From positions 130,634,451-130,698,450 of the forward strand of contig OY856186.1 of the NCBI GenBank assembly GCA_963693315.1: a DNA stretch of 64,000 nt. Reading direction: 5' to 3'. The notes beneath the pieces are model-generated. The model had not been told where the DNA came from and made no database searches. It saw nothing but the letters and a program-made list of their open reading frames with translations. Source of the DNA: Diogma glabrata (lineage: Eukaryota; Arthropoda; Insecta; Diptera; Cylindrotomidae). Every line of letters starts with the position of its first letter. Within the stretch, counting starts at the first letter, position 1. Positions 24,279 to 35,859 of the stretch are shown here, piece by piece. Position numbers and translations under genes: made by a program.

Positions 24279-25746
24279 AATTAGATCAAAAGTTTACTTC
24301 GGTCTGAAAGACCTAAGTATTGCATTCATGAGCTCAAAGTGAAATTCTTATCCCCACTTTTTTTGACATTTCTCGACGTTTTAGGACCTCCTGATTCTAA
24401 AGAAGCAAAAAAAAAATGTATGTTTGTCTGTAGGCCGGCCGGCCGCAGTCATTACCTACGCTGCAGGGAAAACCGCTGGAGGGATTTCAAAAATTTTTTT
24501 TTCTAAAAATAGGTATACTTAAGGGACAGGTCCAAAAGGACGCTGTGTTCGATAACTGTACCGGAAGTGTGTCCAAAAAATCATTATGTGTGTCAAAAAT
24601 AGCAAATTTTCATATTTTTGGCTTAAAAAACGTTCATTTTAAGTGATTACGAGTAGTAACATTAAATTTGGAGAAATCTTGATGGTCGGGATTGGTATGT
24701 GAGATCAAAAACTAGATTATTGCATTATAAGTTTGTCAAAAAAATGTTGTCAAGTGTGTCAAAAGAAAGATTTTTATTTATTTTTTACCTAATTTTTTGG
24801 AAAAAAAATAAAATTAATTGTTTGTTTGAAATGAGATTTTATTATTATTATTGAGAATTATGGCATTATAAGTTTGTCAAAAAAATGTTGTCAAGTGTGT
24901 CAAAAGAAAGATTTTTATTTATTTTTTTACCCAATTTTTTGGAAAAAAATAAAATTGTTTGTTTGAAATGAAATTTTATTATTATTATTGAGAATTATGG
25001 CATTATTATTATTATTGAGAATTATGGCATTGTAAGTTTGTCAAAAAAATGTTGTCAAGTGTGTCAAAAGAAAGGTTTTTATTTATTTTTTACCCAATTT
25101 TTTAGAAAAAAATAAAATTAATAGTTTGTGTGACATGAAATTTTATTATTATTGTAGAGAATTATGGAATTATAAGTTTTTCAAAAAAATAATGTCAAGT
25201 GTGTCAAGAAATGATTTCATTTATTTTTTAAGTTAATTTTTTGGAAAAAAAAATTTTTTTGGTTTTATGACGTAAATGTAATTGAAATTGAAATTGGACA
25301 TGGAAATTTTTGAATTTGTTATAGTTTTTGAAATATTTTTGGAATTTTGAAAAAGTTTGTATTATTGATTTTGTAATAATTTTTGCAATATTTTTAGAAT
25401 TTCGGAAAAAGTTTTAAGTTTTGATTTTGTAAGAATTTTTGGAATATTTTTAAGAAATTTGAAAAATTTATAATTTTTGATTTTATTATAATTTTTGGAA
25501 TTTTGAAAAAAATTTTAATATTTGATTTTGTTATAATTTTTGCAATATTTTTAGAATTTTGGAAAAAGTTTGAATTTCTAAGAATTTTTGGATAAATATT
25601 GGAATTTAGAAAAAGTTTAAATATTTGATTTCATTCTAATTTTTGGAATATTTTTGGAATTTTGAAAAAAGATTCAATTTTTGATTTTATTATAATTTTT
25701 GCAATTTTTTTAGAATTTCAAAAAAATAGAATTTTTTAATTATATA

Positions 25747-26345
25747 TGAGCAATTTCACGTAAGTTCAGCAAATTTTTGGGAAATTTTGACTTGACCCCT
25801 TTTAATTTTGATTATTTTTTGTTTATGGATAGTCTTTCATAAATAAATAATGCCAGTTCTCTTAGAATTTTTTTTTTCGACCAGGGGTCTTCACAGGGTG
25901 CCCGTCAGTTTTTTGTTATTTTGTGATGTGAGTGCATTTTGACGAGCGATTGTAGAAAAACTACTGAATCGATTTTCATAAATGATATGTCGTTGAATAG
26001 GTATTAGAACAAAATTTTTAAAAACGTACACTGTTAATTTTTTTAAATAATTTTTAACGGTGTAACATAAGAAAAAAACGGTGTAATTGAAAAAAAGATG
26101 GCATAGCCATTTTTTTTTTTTTTTTAAAAACAAAATTGAAGCTTATTTTATATCTAACCACTTGTGAAAGTTTGGGACACTAGTTATTTTTCGTTTTAAA
26201 GATAAAATTCGTCGCATATGACTGTCGGGAATCAGTTTTTTTTGTTCTAAAGGAAAATTATAAATATGGCGATTTTTAGATTCAGACTTTTTTTTATGTT
26301 AAATATCAAATATTTTATTATTAAATGAACCTTTTAAAAAGCAAT
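25747..26345. repeat. Left terminal inverted repeat of the unclassified transposon
   Basis: Near-complementary to 31803-32391; the innermost matched block is ATATCAAATATTTTATTATT. Confidence 0.8.
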
Positions 26346-26550
26346 TTCAGTCAAGTTTAATTTGGTTTATTTTTAATTTATACTTTTATACTTTATACTT
26401 TATACTTTTTAATTTGGTTTATTTTTAGTTTATAGATAGCCTTTGATAAATGAAAAATACGACTTCAAGTAGAATTTTTTTTAAATATAATAATATAAAT
26501 TATTATATTTTTAAATATAATAATATAATTATAATAACAATATAATTATA

Positions 26551-28014
26551 ATAACAAACAACAGTAATGCTACGCGTCATTTGGTTGAAAAAAGTAAAAC
26601 TCTACATAAAAATAATTTTCAGCATTCATCTGCGACGGATAAAAGAGGTGTATCCACAACAGATATAAATGTTGTGGAGCAGTTCTATAAAAGTGATGAA
26701 ATCAGTAGATTATTGCCAGGCAAACGAGATGCAATATCTTTTAAAAAAGGAGATGAGCGCATAAAAACACAAAAGCGCTTATTGCTATGTACATTAAATG
26801 AAGCTTATGTGGAGTTTAAAAATAAGTTTCCTGATGTGAAAATAGGATTTACTAAATTCACGTCCTTGCGACCACAAGAATGTATAAAATTATCCCAAGG
26901 AGTTCATAATGTGTGCGTGTGTACCATACATCAAAATATGAAACTAATGATTCAACACTCTAAGACATCTTGGATTACTGACGCTGCTTTCCATAATTAT
27001 AAAACATTAATTGACTTTGTTTCATGTGGTGAATTAACAGAAGATCGTCATACTTTGAAGTGCAATGAATGTTCAAAAAAACTTCAACAACTGGAAGAAA
27101 AATTACTAAATGATTTTGACGTTAAAGGAATCCTTCAAGTCAAATATCAACAATGGAATACCAGTGATCGATGCAATTTGGATACTTTAATAGAAACTGT
27201 AGAAGAATTTATGAAAAAATTTATTTACCGTTTACAAATTTTGATACCACACAACTTTATAGCAAAACAGCAATCTACATGCATTGAGGAAAAAAAAATT
27301 AGAAGCAGGAAGTGCATCGTTCAAGGGGATTTTTCTGAAAACTACGGCTCCATAATTCAGGATGCGGTTCAAGGCTATTATCATAATAATTCACAAGCTA
27401 CTATTCATCCATTTGTCATTTATTTTAAAAGTGCCGCAAGTGAATATATACAGCACCGAAGTTTTATACTCATTTCGGATATAAGCGATCACAACAGTAC
27501 TACAGTCCATCTTTTCATTACAAAACTTATTGAATTCATCAAAACGCATATAAATTCTAATATTACGAAAACAATTTATAACACTGACAGTGCACCTTCT
27601 CAATACAAAAATACACATAGCCTAAATAACTTATGCCACCACAAAAAAGACTTTAAGGTTGATGCAGAATGGCATTTTCATGCTACCAGTCATGGAAAGG
27701 GACCTTGTGATGGAATTGGTGGTACATGAAGCGTGCTGCACACCGTTATAGTATGGGGAGCAAAGATATTATTGATACATCAAAAAAACTTTTCGAATGG
27801 GCTTTAAAATGGGAATCTACCATGAGCTTTGGATACGCCGATAAAAATGAATATCAATTAACAAAAAAAAGAAATACAAAATCGATATAAAAATGTGATT
27901 ACTATAAGTGGAACTCAAAAATGTCATTCTTTTGTACCATTAAATACTAAAACAATAAATGCAAAAATGTTTTCCAACTCAAAAGAAACTTTTAAATGTA
28001 AAATAAGTAACTAA
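26551..28014 (+). pseudogene. Putative DDE-type transposase of the long-TIR element
   Basis: A main open frame (26551-27729) has no clear ATG; its first codons follow an AT-rich stretch, so the N-terminus is missing or lies in a lost exon. Visible are RLLPGKRDAISFKKGD, HNVCVCTIHQNMKL, a LKCNECSKKL cysteine pair, QGDFSENYGSIIQDAVQGYY, YNTDSAPSQYKN and AEWHFHATSHGKGPCDGIGG. Counting from 26581, D250 (GDF), D336 (TDSAP) and E363 (AEW) are candidate catalytic acids of an RNase H-like fold. The frame shifts at about 27720 (continuing KRAAHRYSMGSKDI) and again in the A-run near 27862-27869 (continuing SGTQKCHSFVPL), ending at 28014. I recall similar uncharacterised multi-copy arthropod proteins. 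The transposase role rests on the TIR context. Confidence 0.6.
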
Positions 28015-28454
28015 TTTTTAATAACTATATTTATTGTCTTTAACCTACATATTTAATTTGTATGATACTTTAAAAAGTTTATCCAATAATAAAATATTTG
28101 AAATTTAATGTTAAAATACAATCTTTTACTTTATGACCATAATAACATAATACGAACATAATACTTCTCTAGTCCAAAGTTCCTAAATAGATTTTGTTAT
28201 TTATACGGTTTATTTGTTTGCAGTCGAGACTGTCAAATTATTTTTTATAAGAGTGACAAGTGATTACTAAAAGTGACAAATAAACATTTCATTTTTTATG
28301 CCATCTAATACAAAGAAAATAATTGCAGATATGTTTTCCTATTCAAAAGAAACTTCTGTTTGTAAAATAAGTAAATCATTTTTAACAATTGTATTTATTT
28401 TATTGTTAAAATGTTTAACAATTGTATTTATTTATTTTATTTATTGTACTACAT
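28015..28454 (+). other. 3' region of the transposon with duplicated last coding segment
   Basis: 28289-28382 repeats the terminal coding stretch of the transposase: ADMFSYSKETSVCKIS here against AKMFSNSKETFKCKIS at 27959-28014. Sequence at 28050-28140 repeats the inner end of the right TIR (AATAATAAAATATTTGA). This indicates an internal direct duplication of about 360 bp. 28443-28454 is the left target duplication of the Jockey-like element. Confidence 0.65.
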
Positions 28455-28590
28455 GGGGTGTGTGAAATAGATAAGCTCCTCGTGCTGCACCCTGGATTAC
28501 GCAAATAGTATATTTCAACTTGGTAGCCAAACATTTCATTTCGAACTCTTGGCTGTGATACAAAAAAAAACAAAAAAAAAAAAAATAAAT

Positions 28591-29874
28591 ATGAACCAAA
28601 ATCAAAATCACAATAACAACGGTACTTTTCAGCACCATAAGACAAAAAATATTGGACCTTCAGTCCGTATTTTGCAATTGAACATTGAAGGCATAAGCAA
28701 GTCAAAAACTGAACATTTACAAAGATTATTAAAAGATTACGACATCGACGTTATAATTCTGCAAGAAACGCATGCAGCAGATGAAGCGCAACTTACCTCT
28801 AGAGGAAACATTGTTGGTTACAAATTAATTAGTGCTATTTACCATCAATCATATGGATCTGCCACGTATGTTAAGTCAGAAATCCTGAACTGCACGCACG
28901 TACTTACACAGACGGACAACGATATACATCTTATTGTTGTTGATATATCGGACACGAAATTTGTAAACGTATACAAGCCTCCAAATACAGGATGGCCAGC
29001 TGCTACTCTACCATTATTTTATCATCCAGCAATATATGCTGGTGACTTCAATAGCCATCACACTCAGTGGTCCTACTCAAATAATAATACCAATGGCGTG
29101 CAACTGACCGACTGGGCGGATGATAACAACATGTTCCTGGTATATGATGCGAAAGAAATGAAAACCTTTAGATCTGCAAGATGGCGACGTGATTACAATC
29201 CCGACCTCTGTTTTTCCACAAAAAACGAACAACGTAACCCTATTCCAATATCTAGGGCTGTCTTACAAGGTTTTCCACGCTCTCAACATCGTCCAGTAAT
29301 TCTTGAGGTAGGAATCCAAATTCCACTCGTTAACTCTACTCCTCAACCTAGATGGAATTTTAACAAAGCTGATTGGGATAAATATTGGATGAAGTTGGAT
29401 GCAGTGATTCGCTGGATCCAACCCATTCCTAAAAATTACGATAGATTTGTTGGAGCCATCATCTCAACTGCAAAGAAATGCATCCCAAGAGGCTTTCGTG
29501 AAGAATGTATTCCTGGCTGGAGTAAAGAGAGCGATATATTATATGAGGAGTACCTTAGTAGTGGTGAGGCAGACGTGGCTGATGACTTAATATACTCACT
29601 GGACGCCGCGAGAAAACAGAAATGGATTAAGGCTGTTGAAAACATTGATTTTTCCCATTCAAGCAGGGAAGCATGGAGTCTCCTTCGGAAACTGGGTGGC
29701 TCAAACTCAATTACTCGTGCTAACAAAGAAATAAATCCAGAGGACATCGCAAATCACATAGTAAATATGTCTCGTGCTTCTATTAATCGCCTTCATAAGA
29801 GAACAATTAAACGCAAATTAAGAGAAATGAAGCTCCATCGAAGTATGCGAACTCTTTTAGTAGCGAAGAACTAG
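28591..29874 (+). pseudogene. Jockey-like ORF2, endonuclease part
   Basis: From the ATG at 28591 the frame encodes an N/Q/H-rich leader and then an APE-type endonuclease. Key motifs are VRILQLNIEG (asparagine), VIILQETHAADE (catalytic glutamate), AIYAGDFNSHHTQW and RSQHRPVILEV. The last is normally SDH, so the catalytic aspartate position reads glutamine here. A linker follows. The frame runs to a stop at 29874. A one-base frame change around 29820-29850 moves the linker into the RT frame. In this class the enzyme nicks target DNA to prime reverse transcription. Confidence 0.85.
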
Positions 29875-31586
29875 AATCAGTTCTGTCCCAAACAAAAAAC
29901 GGAAAAGCCGCTGGCTACGATGGCATTTTTCCAGAATTTCTTAAGAATGCTGGAAAAAATGTAAAACAGTGGCTAACTACATTTTTCTCGAATGTCCTAG
30001 AAACCGGCAACCAACCAAAACATTTTAAGACTACGAAAGTGATAGCGATACTTAAGCCAGGTAAACTATCCAATGAACCAGGAAGCTATCGCCCGATTGC
30101 CCTTTTGAGCACCTGCTATAAATTGCTAGAACGGCTCATATACAATCGTATCGCACCGATATTGAATGACCAAATCCCAGTCGAACAAGCTGGTTTTCGT
30201 CCCAATCGCAGTTGCACTGAACAACTGCTCGCTCTAACATCCTATATCGAAGCTGGGTATCAAAAACAACTAAAAACAGGCGCAGTATTCATCGATCTTA
30301 CTGCAGCATATGACACGGTCTGGCGAATTGGGATTATATATAAGCTGTTCAATGCAATACCTTGTAGCACCATCTCGCGTTTAATTAACAACATGCTGAG
30401 TAATCGTGTATTCAAAGTTCATCTAAATAATTCCTGCAGTAGGACTAAAATGCTTAACAATGGTTTACCACAGGGTTCCGTCCTGGCGCCATTACTTTTT
30501 AATCTGTACATTCATGACATTCCTGACACAACATCAAAGAAATTTGGTTACGCTGATGATTGGACCCTGGCCACTCAAAACAAAGACATGGGTGTTTTGG
30601 AGGATTTGCTCTCAACTGACCTAGCGATAACGAATGACTATTTTCGAACGTGGAGTTTATTTCCCAATCTAAGTAAAACCGAGAGCTCCTGTTTCCACTT
30701 AAACAACAAACTGGCAAAACACGAACTATCAGTGTTATTTAACGGCACTGTCATTAAATACAATCAACAGCCAAAGTACCTGGGCATTACTCTCGATAGA
30801 ACTCTTTCTTTTAAACTCCACCTAGAGAATACGTCACAAAAACTTAAAACGAGAAACAATATATTGCACAAACTGGCAGGCTCAACATGGGGTGCTACTC
30901 CAGCTACCCTCCGAACAACTGCTCTAAGTCTGGTTTACTCAGTGGCTGAGTATGGCGCACCAGTCTGGTTGAATAGCACACATACTCAAAAAGTTGACTG
31001 CCAGCTGCATGCTACGATGCGTACTATAAGTGGTACTATCAGATCCACCCCTTTACCTTGGCTCCCTGTGTTAAGCAATATCGCTCCACCTGCACTCAGA
31101 CGCTCGCATGCTCTCATGCGTGAACATAAAAAGGTAACCAACAACACCACGTTACCCTTGCACGAATATTACGGTGACCACACTCGTTGTCGATTGAAGT
31201 CAAGAAAGCCTCCACATAAAACTGCCAGCAACCTGCTGGCAACTAATTTTAATATCTTGGATGCCTGGGACACCTCCTGGCAACATTACAACACAACTGG
31301 CTTTTCTATTACTAACCCGGCTTCTACCCAACCTGGTTTCGATTTGCCACGTCATACCTGGACTACATTAAACCGAATAAGAACGAATCATGGACGTTGT
31401 GCTGATTCTTTCTACAAGTGGGGCATTTCAGAGTCCCCTGAGTGTGACTGCGGCGCTCCACAACAAACTATAAAACACATTGCAACTGTGTGTCCAATTC
31501 GACGTTACAATGGCAACATCTCAGACATCCATTTGGCAATTCCCGATGTAGTAGCATGGATAGACTCGTTCGATGTAAACATCTAA
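29850..31586 (+). pseudogene. Jockey-like ORF2, reverse transcriptase part
   Basis: In the second frame the RT domain starts with NGKAAGYDGIFPEFLKNAG and proceeds through SYRPIALLSTCYKLLERLI, AGFRPNRSCTEQLLAL, VFIDLTAAYDTVW, LPQGSVLAPLLFNLYI and KFGYADDWTLAT (catalytic YADD). The thumb and C-terminal part hold AEYGAPVWLNS and a cysteine-histidine cluster near the end (CDCGAPQQTIKHIATVCP). Stop at 31584-31586. No RNase H domain. All core RT motifs look intact, so the lesion that disables this copy is mainly the upstream frame change. Confidence 0.9.
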
Positions 31587-31802
31587 TGTTCAAATGTACT
31601 GCCCAATGTTCAAATATTTTACTTTTTAATTTACTTAAAAGACACGCAATCAAATCGATTGTAAGTTCATTTAATGTGTATCCATGTATTGTTTTAGGTA
31701 GATTTCATAGAAGAGTCTACCTATTTTTAAGTTTAATTTTTTAATGTGTCACAAAAAAAACCATAAGCTAAATAATTGTACTACATATATAATTTTTATA
31801 AT

Positions 31803-32391
31803 GTTTTAAAAAGTTCATCTAATAATAAAATATTTGATATTTAACATTAAAAAAAAATCTCTTAGTTTATAATGCCATTTTTATAATTTTCCTTCAGAAC
31901 AAAAAAAACTGATTCCCGACAGTCATATGCACAACGAATTTTATCTCTAAAACAAATAATAACGCGTGTCCTTAACTTTCACAAGTGGTTAGATATAAAA
32001 TAAGCTTCAATTTAGTTAAAAAAAAAAAAAAAAAAAATTGGCTATGCCATCTTTTTTTCAATTACACCGTTTTTTTCTTATGTTACACCGTTAAAAATTA
32101 TTTCAAAAATTTAACAGTGTACATTTTTAAAAACTTTGTTCTAATACCTATTCAACGACATATCATTTATGAAAATCGATTCAGTAGTTTTACTACACTC
32201 GCTCGTCAAAATGCACTCACATCACAAAATAACAAAACATTGTGGGGCACCCTGTGAAGACCCCTGGTCGAAAAAAAAAATTCTAAGAGAACTTGTATTT
32301 TTTATTTATGAAAGACTATCTATAAACAAAAAATAATCAAAATTAAAAGGGGTCAAGTCAAAACGTTGTTGAATCTTCGTGAAATTGCTCA
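31803..32391. repeat. Right terminal inverted repeat of the unclassified transposon
   Basis: Inverted counterpart of 25747-26345; ends CGTGAAATTGCTCA followed by TATATA. Confidence 0.8.
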
Positions 32392-32950
32392 TATATACAT
32401 ATTTAGAATTTTGAAAAAAGTTTTATTTTTGATTTTGTAAGAATTTTTGGAATATTTTTAGAATTTTAAAAAATTTTAAAATTTTGATTTTGTTATAATT
32501 TTTGGAATTTTGAAAAAAGTTTTAATTTTTGATTTTGTAATAATTTTTGCAGTATTTTTAGAATTTTGGAAATGTTCAAATTTTTAAGAATTTTTGGAAT
32601 ATTATCGGAATTTAGAAAAAGTTTAAAAATTTGATTTTATGCTAATTTTTGGAATATTTTTGGAGTTTTGAAAAAGTTTGATTTTATTTAATTTAACAAT
32701 GTTTTTGGAATTTTGATTATAATTTTCCGGCAACGTATTGATGTTTCGTGTTAGTTTTGTAATTTTTATTTTTAAACAGAGATAAAAAATACTTGTACTT
32801 TAACAAAGATTTATGTTTCATATACATCGCTGCCCAAAACTAAAAACCATGTCCTCATAAAATTTTTTTGCCGAAAACTATATCAAAATCCTTAACCCAG
32901 ACCGAAGTCTTGATATCTCAGAGCTGTGAGATTTCAGCCCTCCATATTTT

Positions 32951-33394
32951 CATATTCGTTTTGTGAAAAAAAAATCTTAAAAATCGCTATTTTTGCTCTG
33001 GCAAAAAGAAAACGACATTAGTTTGATTAGTTTTAGTATTAAATATTAGATAATTATATATAATTTAATTATATTTTTGTTATTGGCATTTAACAGTTGA
33101 CTGCATAAAATCTACCATAGTTAAAATTATTTTCTACCATAGCAAAAAACAAATTTTATATTCACCACTTTAGAATAGTTTCAGGAATACAAAATACCTT
33201 CGGAATTAAAAGTGGGCGAAAGTTAGCGGTCGAAAATAAAAGTTTGCGTAAAGCTAACGAGTGATTCAGTAATAGAGTCCCTGTTCATAATTTTAAATTT
33301 TGAATAAACTTGGATAATATTGGATAATCATTTCTATTTCACTTTAAAGAAACATTTTTTACCTAAACAATTACGCAAATTATTTGATATGCTA
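32951..33394. other. AT-rich spacer, nothing recognised
   Basis: No gene or repeat boundary supported. Confidence 0.5.
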
Positions 33395-33715
33395 TATGCT
33401 ACTCTCAGCCCCGAAAAGTTTTCTCTCCAGATAGTAATATATACATTTTTTGATGCAGCAACACAGACGCTGGTAGAGCAAAAACTAGTTGCTGGCCGGA
33501 AATTGTAATAATTGTTTAAAATAGTTAAAGATTCAATAATATGTTATAAGATTTTTTTATAAGCAAACGTATGAGTAGATTTCAAGATAAAGTTCTCAGA
33601 ACTTTGGAATAATTTGTCATCTTTGTGGATTTTTTGATGTAGTGATTCAGGCACTTGTAAAGCAAAAGCTAGTTGCTGTAAAGCTAGTTGCAGGTCGGAA
33701 ATTATGATAATTGTT
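33395..33715 (-). repeat. ~180-bp satellite, inverted block of about two units
   Basis: Units carry GCTGGCCGGAAATTGTAATA, TTCAATAATATGTTATA, AAACGTATGAGTAGATTTC and TTCTCAGAACTTTGGAATAA. These are reverse complements of the array at 35.94-36.64 kb. Confidence 0.7.
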
Positions 33716-33719
33716 TAAT

Positions 33720-33830
33720 AGCTATTTATGTACCAAGGGCGTTATGTAGGTTATTGCGCCGGTTATTGGCCCGAGGAATGGATGTTGCTTGATGGGCATA
33801 ATACCCAGTAACGCCAGTGGTGCATACAAG
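33720..33830. repeat. Foldback island 6
   Basis: Begins TAGCTATTTA. Arms TATGTACCAAGGGCGTTATG (33727) and GTAACGCCAGTGGTGCATA (to 33827) pair imperfectly over about 34 bp. Inner GCGCC/GGGC words. Same layout as islands 1-4. Confidence 0.6.
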
Positions 33831-33922
33831 ATTTTATGCTTCATAAGCTAAAAACTAAGAAAGAATTTACTTTGTTAGTTTATACTGATATGCGAAAAAA
33901 TACAAATGTATCCTAGTATGCC

Positions 33923-34260
33923 TGTAACGTCCGCTATATTCGCCTAAACAACAATAAAACCAAATCATCTTCTTTTTCTAATTCAATAAAAATTTATTTC
34001 CATAGTTTCCGTTCATTTTTACATTAATAATAATTTTTAAATTTTCTAATACTTAACGGCCAGTTCCATTTCGAATATACTGAAAAAAATAAACGAACGC
34101 ACCAATTTTATTTTCAATTTTAACGAACAGAGATTTATCACTCAGTTTTGCTCAACCTTCGTTTTTTTTGCTCATTAAAAAGATGTCAAAATAAGAAAAT
34201 CACATTTTTTCTGACAGTTTACAATTTTAAGTTTTTTCCAAAAAATTTCAATTCGTGTTT
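33923..34260 (+). repeat. Diverged solo LTR related to the Ty3/Gypsy element
   Basis: Starts TGTAACGTCCGCTATATTCG and follows the 15.05-kb LTR throughout (AATAAAACCAAATCATCTTC, then ACTTAACGGCCAGTTCCATT), with many substitutions and indels. No internal region adjoins. It is an older relative, presumably left by LTR-LTR recombination. Confidence 0.8.
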
Positions 34261-34372
34261 GGTTATATAAGTAAAAACATACATTCCATGTTTGATCTAA
34301 AAAGAAAAAACATGATTCCAAGTTTGGACATGCCAAAAAAAGATTACGCATATTTCAATTTTTGAATAAATT

Positions 34373-34590
34373 TAATATAGCCACGAATACAATGTGGAGT
34401 TTTCTTTAAAAAACAGTTTTGTCACAAATAACAAATATGTGATGTGATTTAAATTTAATATGGCAACTAATATAATGTGGAGTTTCTTTTAAAACAATTT
34501 TGTTATAAAGTACAAATACGTGATTTTACTTAAGTTTAATATAGCCACTAATTAGATGTGGGGCTTTTTGAGATAAATTTTATTGTAAAA
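34373..34590. repeat. Tandem repeat, three ~82-bp units
   Basis: Units start at about 34373, 34457 and 34538 with AATATAGCCAC-like words followed by AATGTGGAGTTTTCTTTAA. The third unit is truncated. Confidence 0.65.
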
Positions 34591-35623
34591 GGAAGGAGAA
34601 AAATTATAAAAACAGACCTGTGATGTTGGGCTAATCTAGATGTAACATTAACTAATTGCTGAGCTTTCTAATAAAAATATCTAGAATTGATTGAAATTAA
34701 ATGATGGTGTTATTATTCAGTTTAGACTGTGGAACTGATATTTTGGAAGAATAAAATCAAATTAAATTTTACCGCCATCTTATTGGGAAGATTAAGCAAG
34801 AAGCCGGGAACTGGAAGTCGATCCACCAGTACTTAAGTTAAGTTCACTTTTTCTAAATGTATACATATATTATTATTAGCTTTGAGTTTTTTATTTCATT
34901 TACTAAATGTTAGTCTAAAAAAAAAAATTTAATGATAAGAGATGCCTAAATTTTACATTCGTCTGGGGGCAATAAAAATAGTCAATCCGGCTTAATACTA
35001 AATATTTTTCAAGTAAATTTTGTTTTTGGTAGTACATAAAAGTCCAAGCCGCAATAAAGTGGCAATTTACTATATGCCAAGAAAATAAATATTTTGAAGT
35101 TTTAAATAATTATTTGTTGTTTTTACGTTGCTATGTAAACAGATTCTCTTAAATTTTGTAGCGTATGACAAAAACATTGTACGACGTTTAAAACAATTTG
35201 ATAGTTTTGGAAAACCATATGAACACTTAATAACTAAAATGTTGCTAAAAATTTGTAAACAAATGTAAAAATCTTTTACTCGTTTAAATTGAATTAGAAT
35301 TGTTTACATTTTGTAGCCAAAACTACAATAAAAATAATTTTTTACTCGCCTACATATTAAAGTGTTACTTTATTACTGTGATTTGCGGCTTTAAAGTATC
35401 ACTTTTCAACTATTTATTTTGTTGTCATAGCTACGTCCAAAAAAGTAAAAAGCATTTGTATTTGTTTAAATTCTGTGAAAAATAAAATTTTTTATCAAAG
35501 CAACCCTCAAATTCAAAATTTCATTATCCAATTAGAATAGTTGTTATCATTTGTTGTCATAGCTATACAATAATTTGGAAAAAATAATAAATATTTTGTC
35601 AAATGTTACTTACTTTTGACTTA
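34591..35623. other. AT-rich spacer
   Basis: No gene recognised. Loosely repeated words (TTTTGTAGCCAAAACTACAA, AATCTTTTACTCG) occur at 35230-35350 without a clear period. Confidence 0.5.
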
Positions 35624-35790
35624 ATGTGGGTGCAAATCTCGGCTAGCGCCTCGATTTGCTAACTCCACATCCGTCCAAAATCTTTAGTTTTACGTCCTAG
35701 CATCATAATGTACTATTATTTAGTGTTTTAGCGTCTTAATAGTGGGCGTTATGAATTTATAATACCCTCTCATAACGCCCTGGTTTTTAT
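35624..35790. repeat. Two small foldback islands (7a, 7b)
   Basis: 7a: 35624-35670, arms ATGTGGGTGCAAATC and GATTTGCTAACTCCACAT around GGCTAGCGCC. 7b: 35744-35780, an 11-bp perfect stem GGGCGTTATGA / TCATAACGCCC. Confidence 0.65.
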
Positions 35791-35859
35791 GAACCTGTTT
35801 ATCCGTATCCTAGACATTATAACAACTTTATATCATTATAAAGCATAAAATATTTAAAG

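Larger units (their letters stand above)
28455..31774 (+). mobile_element. Jockey-like non-LTR retrotransposon, copy 1
   Basis: Flanked by a perfect 12-bp target duplication ATTGTACTACAT (28443-28454 and 31775-31786). The 5' end GGGGTGTGTGAAATAG is followed by an A-rich stretch just before the ORF. The 3' end is GCTAAATA without a long poly(A). The 3' UTR contains a hairpin (AGGTAGA / TCTACCT, about 31697-31723). It encodes endonuclease and RT; no ORF1 (gag-like) is seen, so the copy may be 5' truncated or the family single-ORF. Inserted inside the long-TIR transposon, so younger than it. Confidence 0.9.
25747..32391 (+). mobile_element. Unclassified DNA transposon with ~600-bp terminal inverted repeats
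   Basis: Both ends begin TGAGCAATTTCACG and are flanked by TATATA (25741-25746 and 32392-32397). That is a candidate 6-bp target duplication, or a shorter TATA or TA one. Arms 25747-26345 and 31803-32391 are inverted copies with small indels, sharing GACTTGACCCCTTTTAATTT, CGACCAGGGGTCTTCACAGG and GACTGTCGGGAATCAG. Between them lie a decayed protein gene with RNase H-like acidic motifs (26551-28014), a duplicated last coding segment, and a nested Jockey-like element (28455-31774). Without the nested element it is about 3.3 kb. I cannot place it in a named superfamily. Confidence 0.8.
24296..32950 (+). mobile_element. HINE-like repeat, copy 4, split by a 6.6-kb transposon
   Basis: The 5' end ACTTCGGTCTG is at 24296. 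The element continues to 25746, is interrupted by the long-TIR transposon (25747-32391), and resumes to the 3' hairpin end at about 32950. Removing the insertion joins two halves of one AT-zone repeat word. With copy 3 it forms a giant inverted repeat of ~1.6-kb arms. Confidence 0.8.

Noticed and set aside
28591..31586. Host endonuclease or telomerase gene
   Set aside because: APE-type endonuclease plus RT with target duplications is a LINE; no host gene needed.
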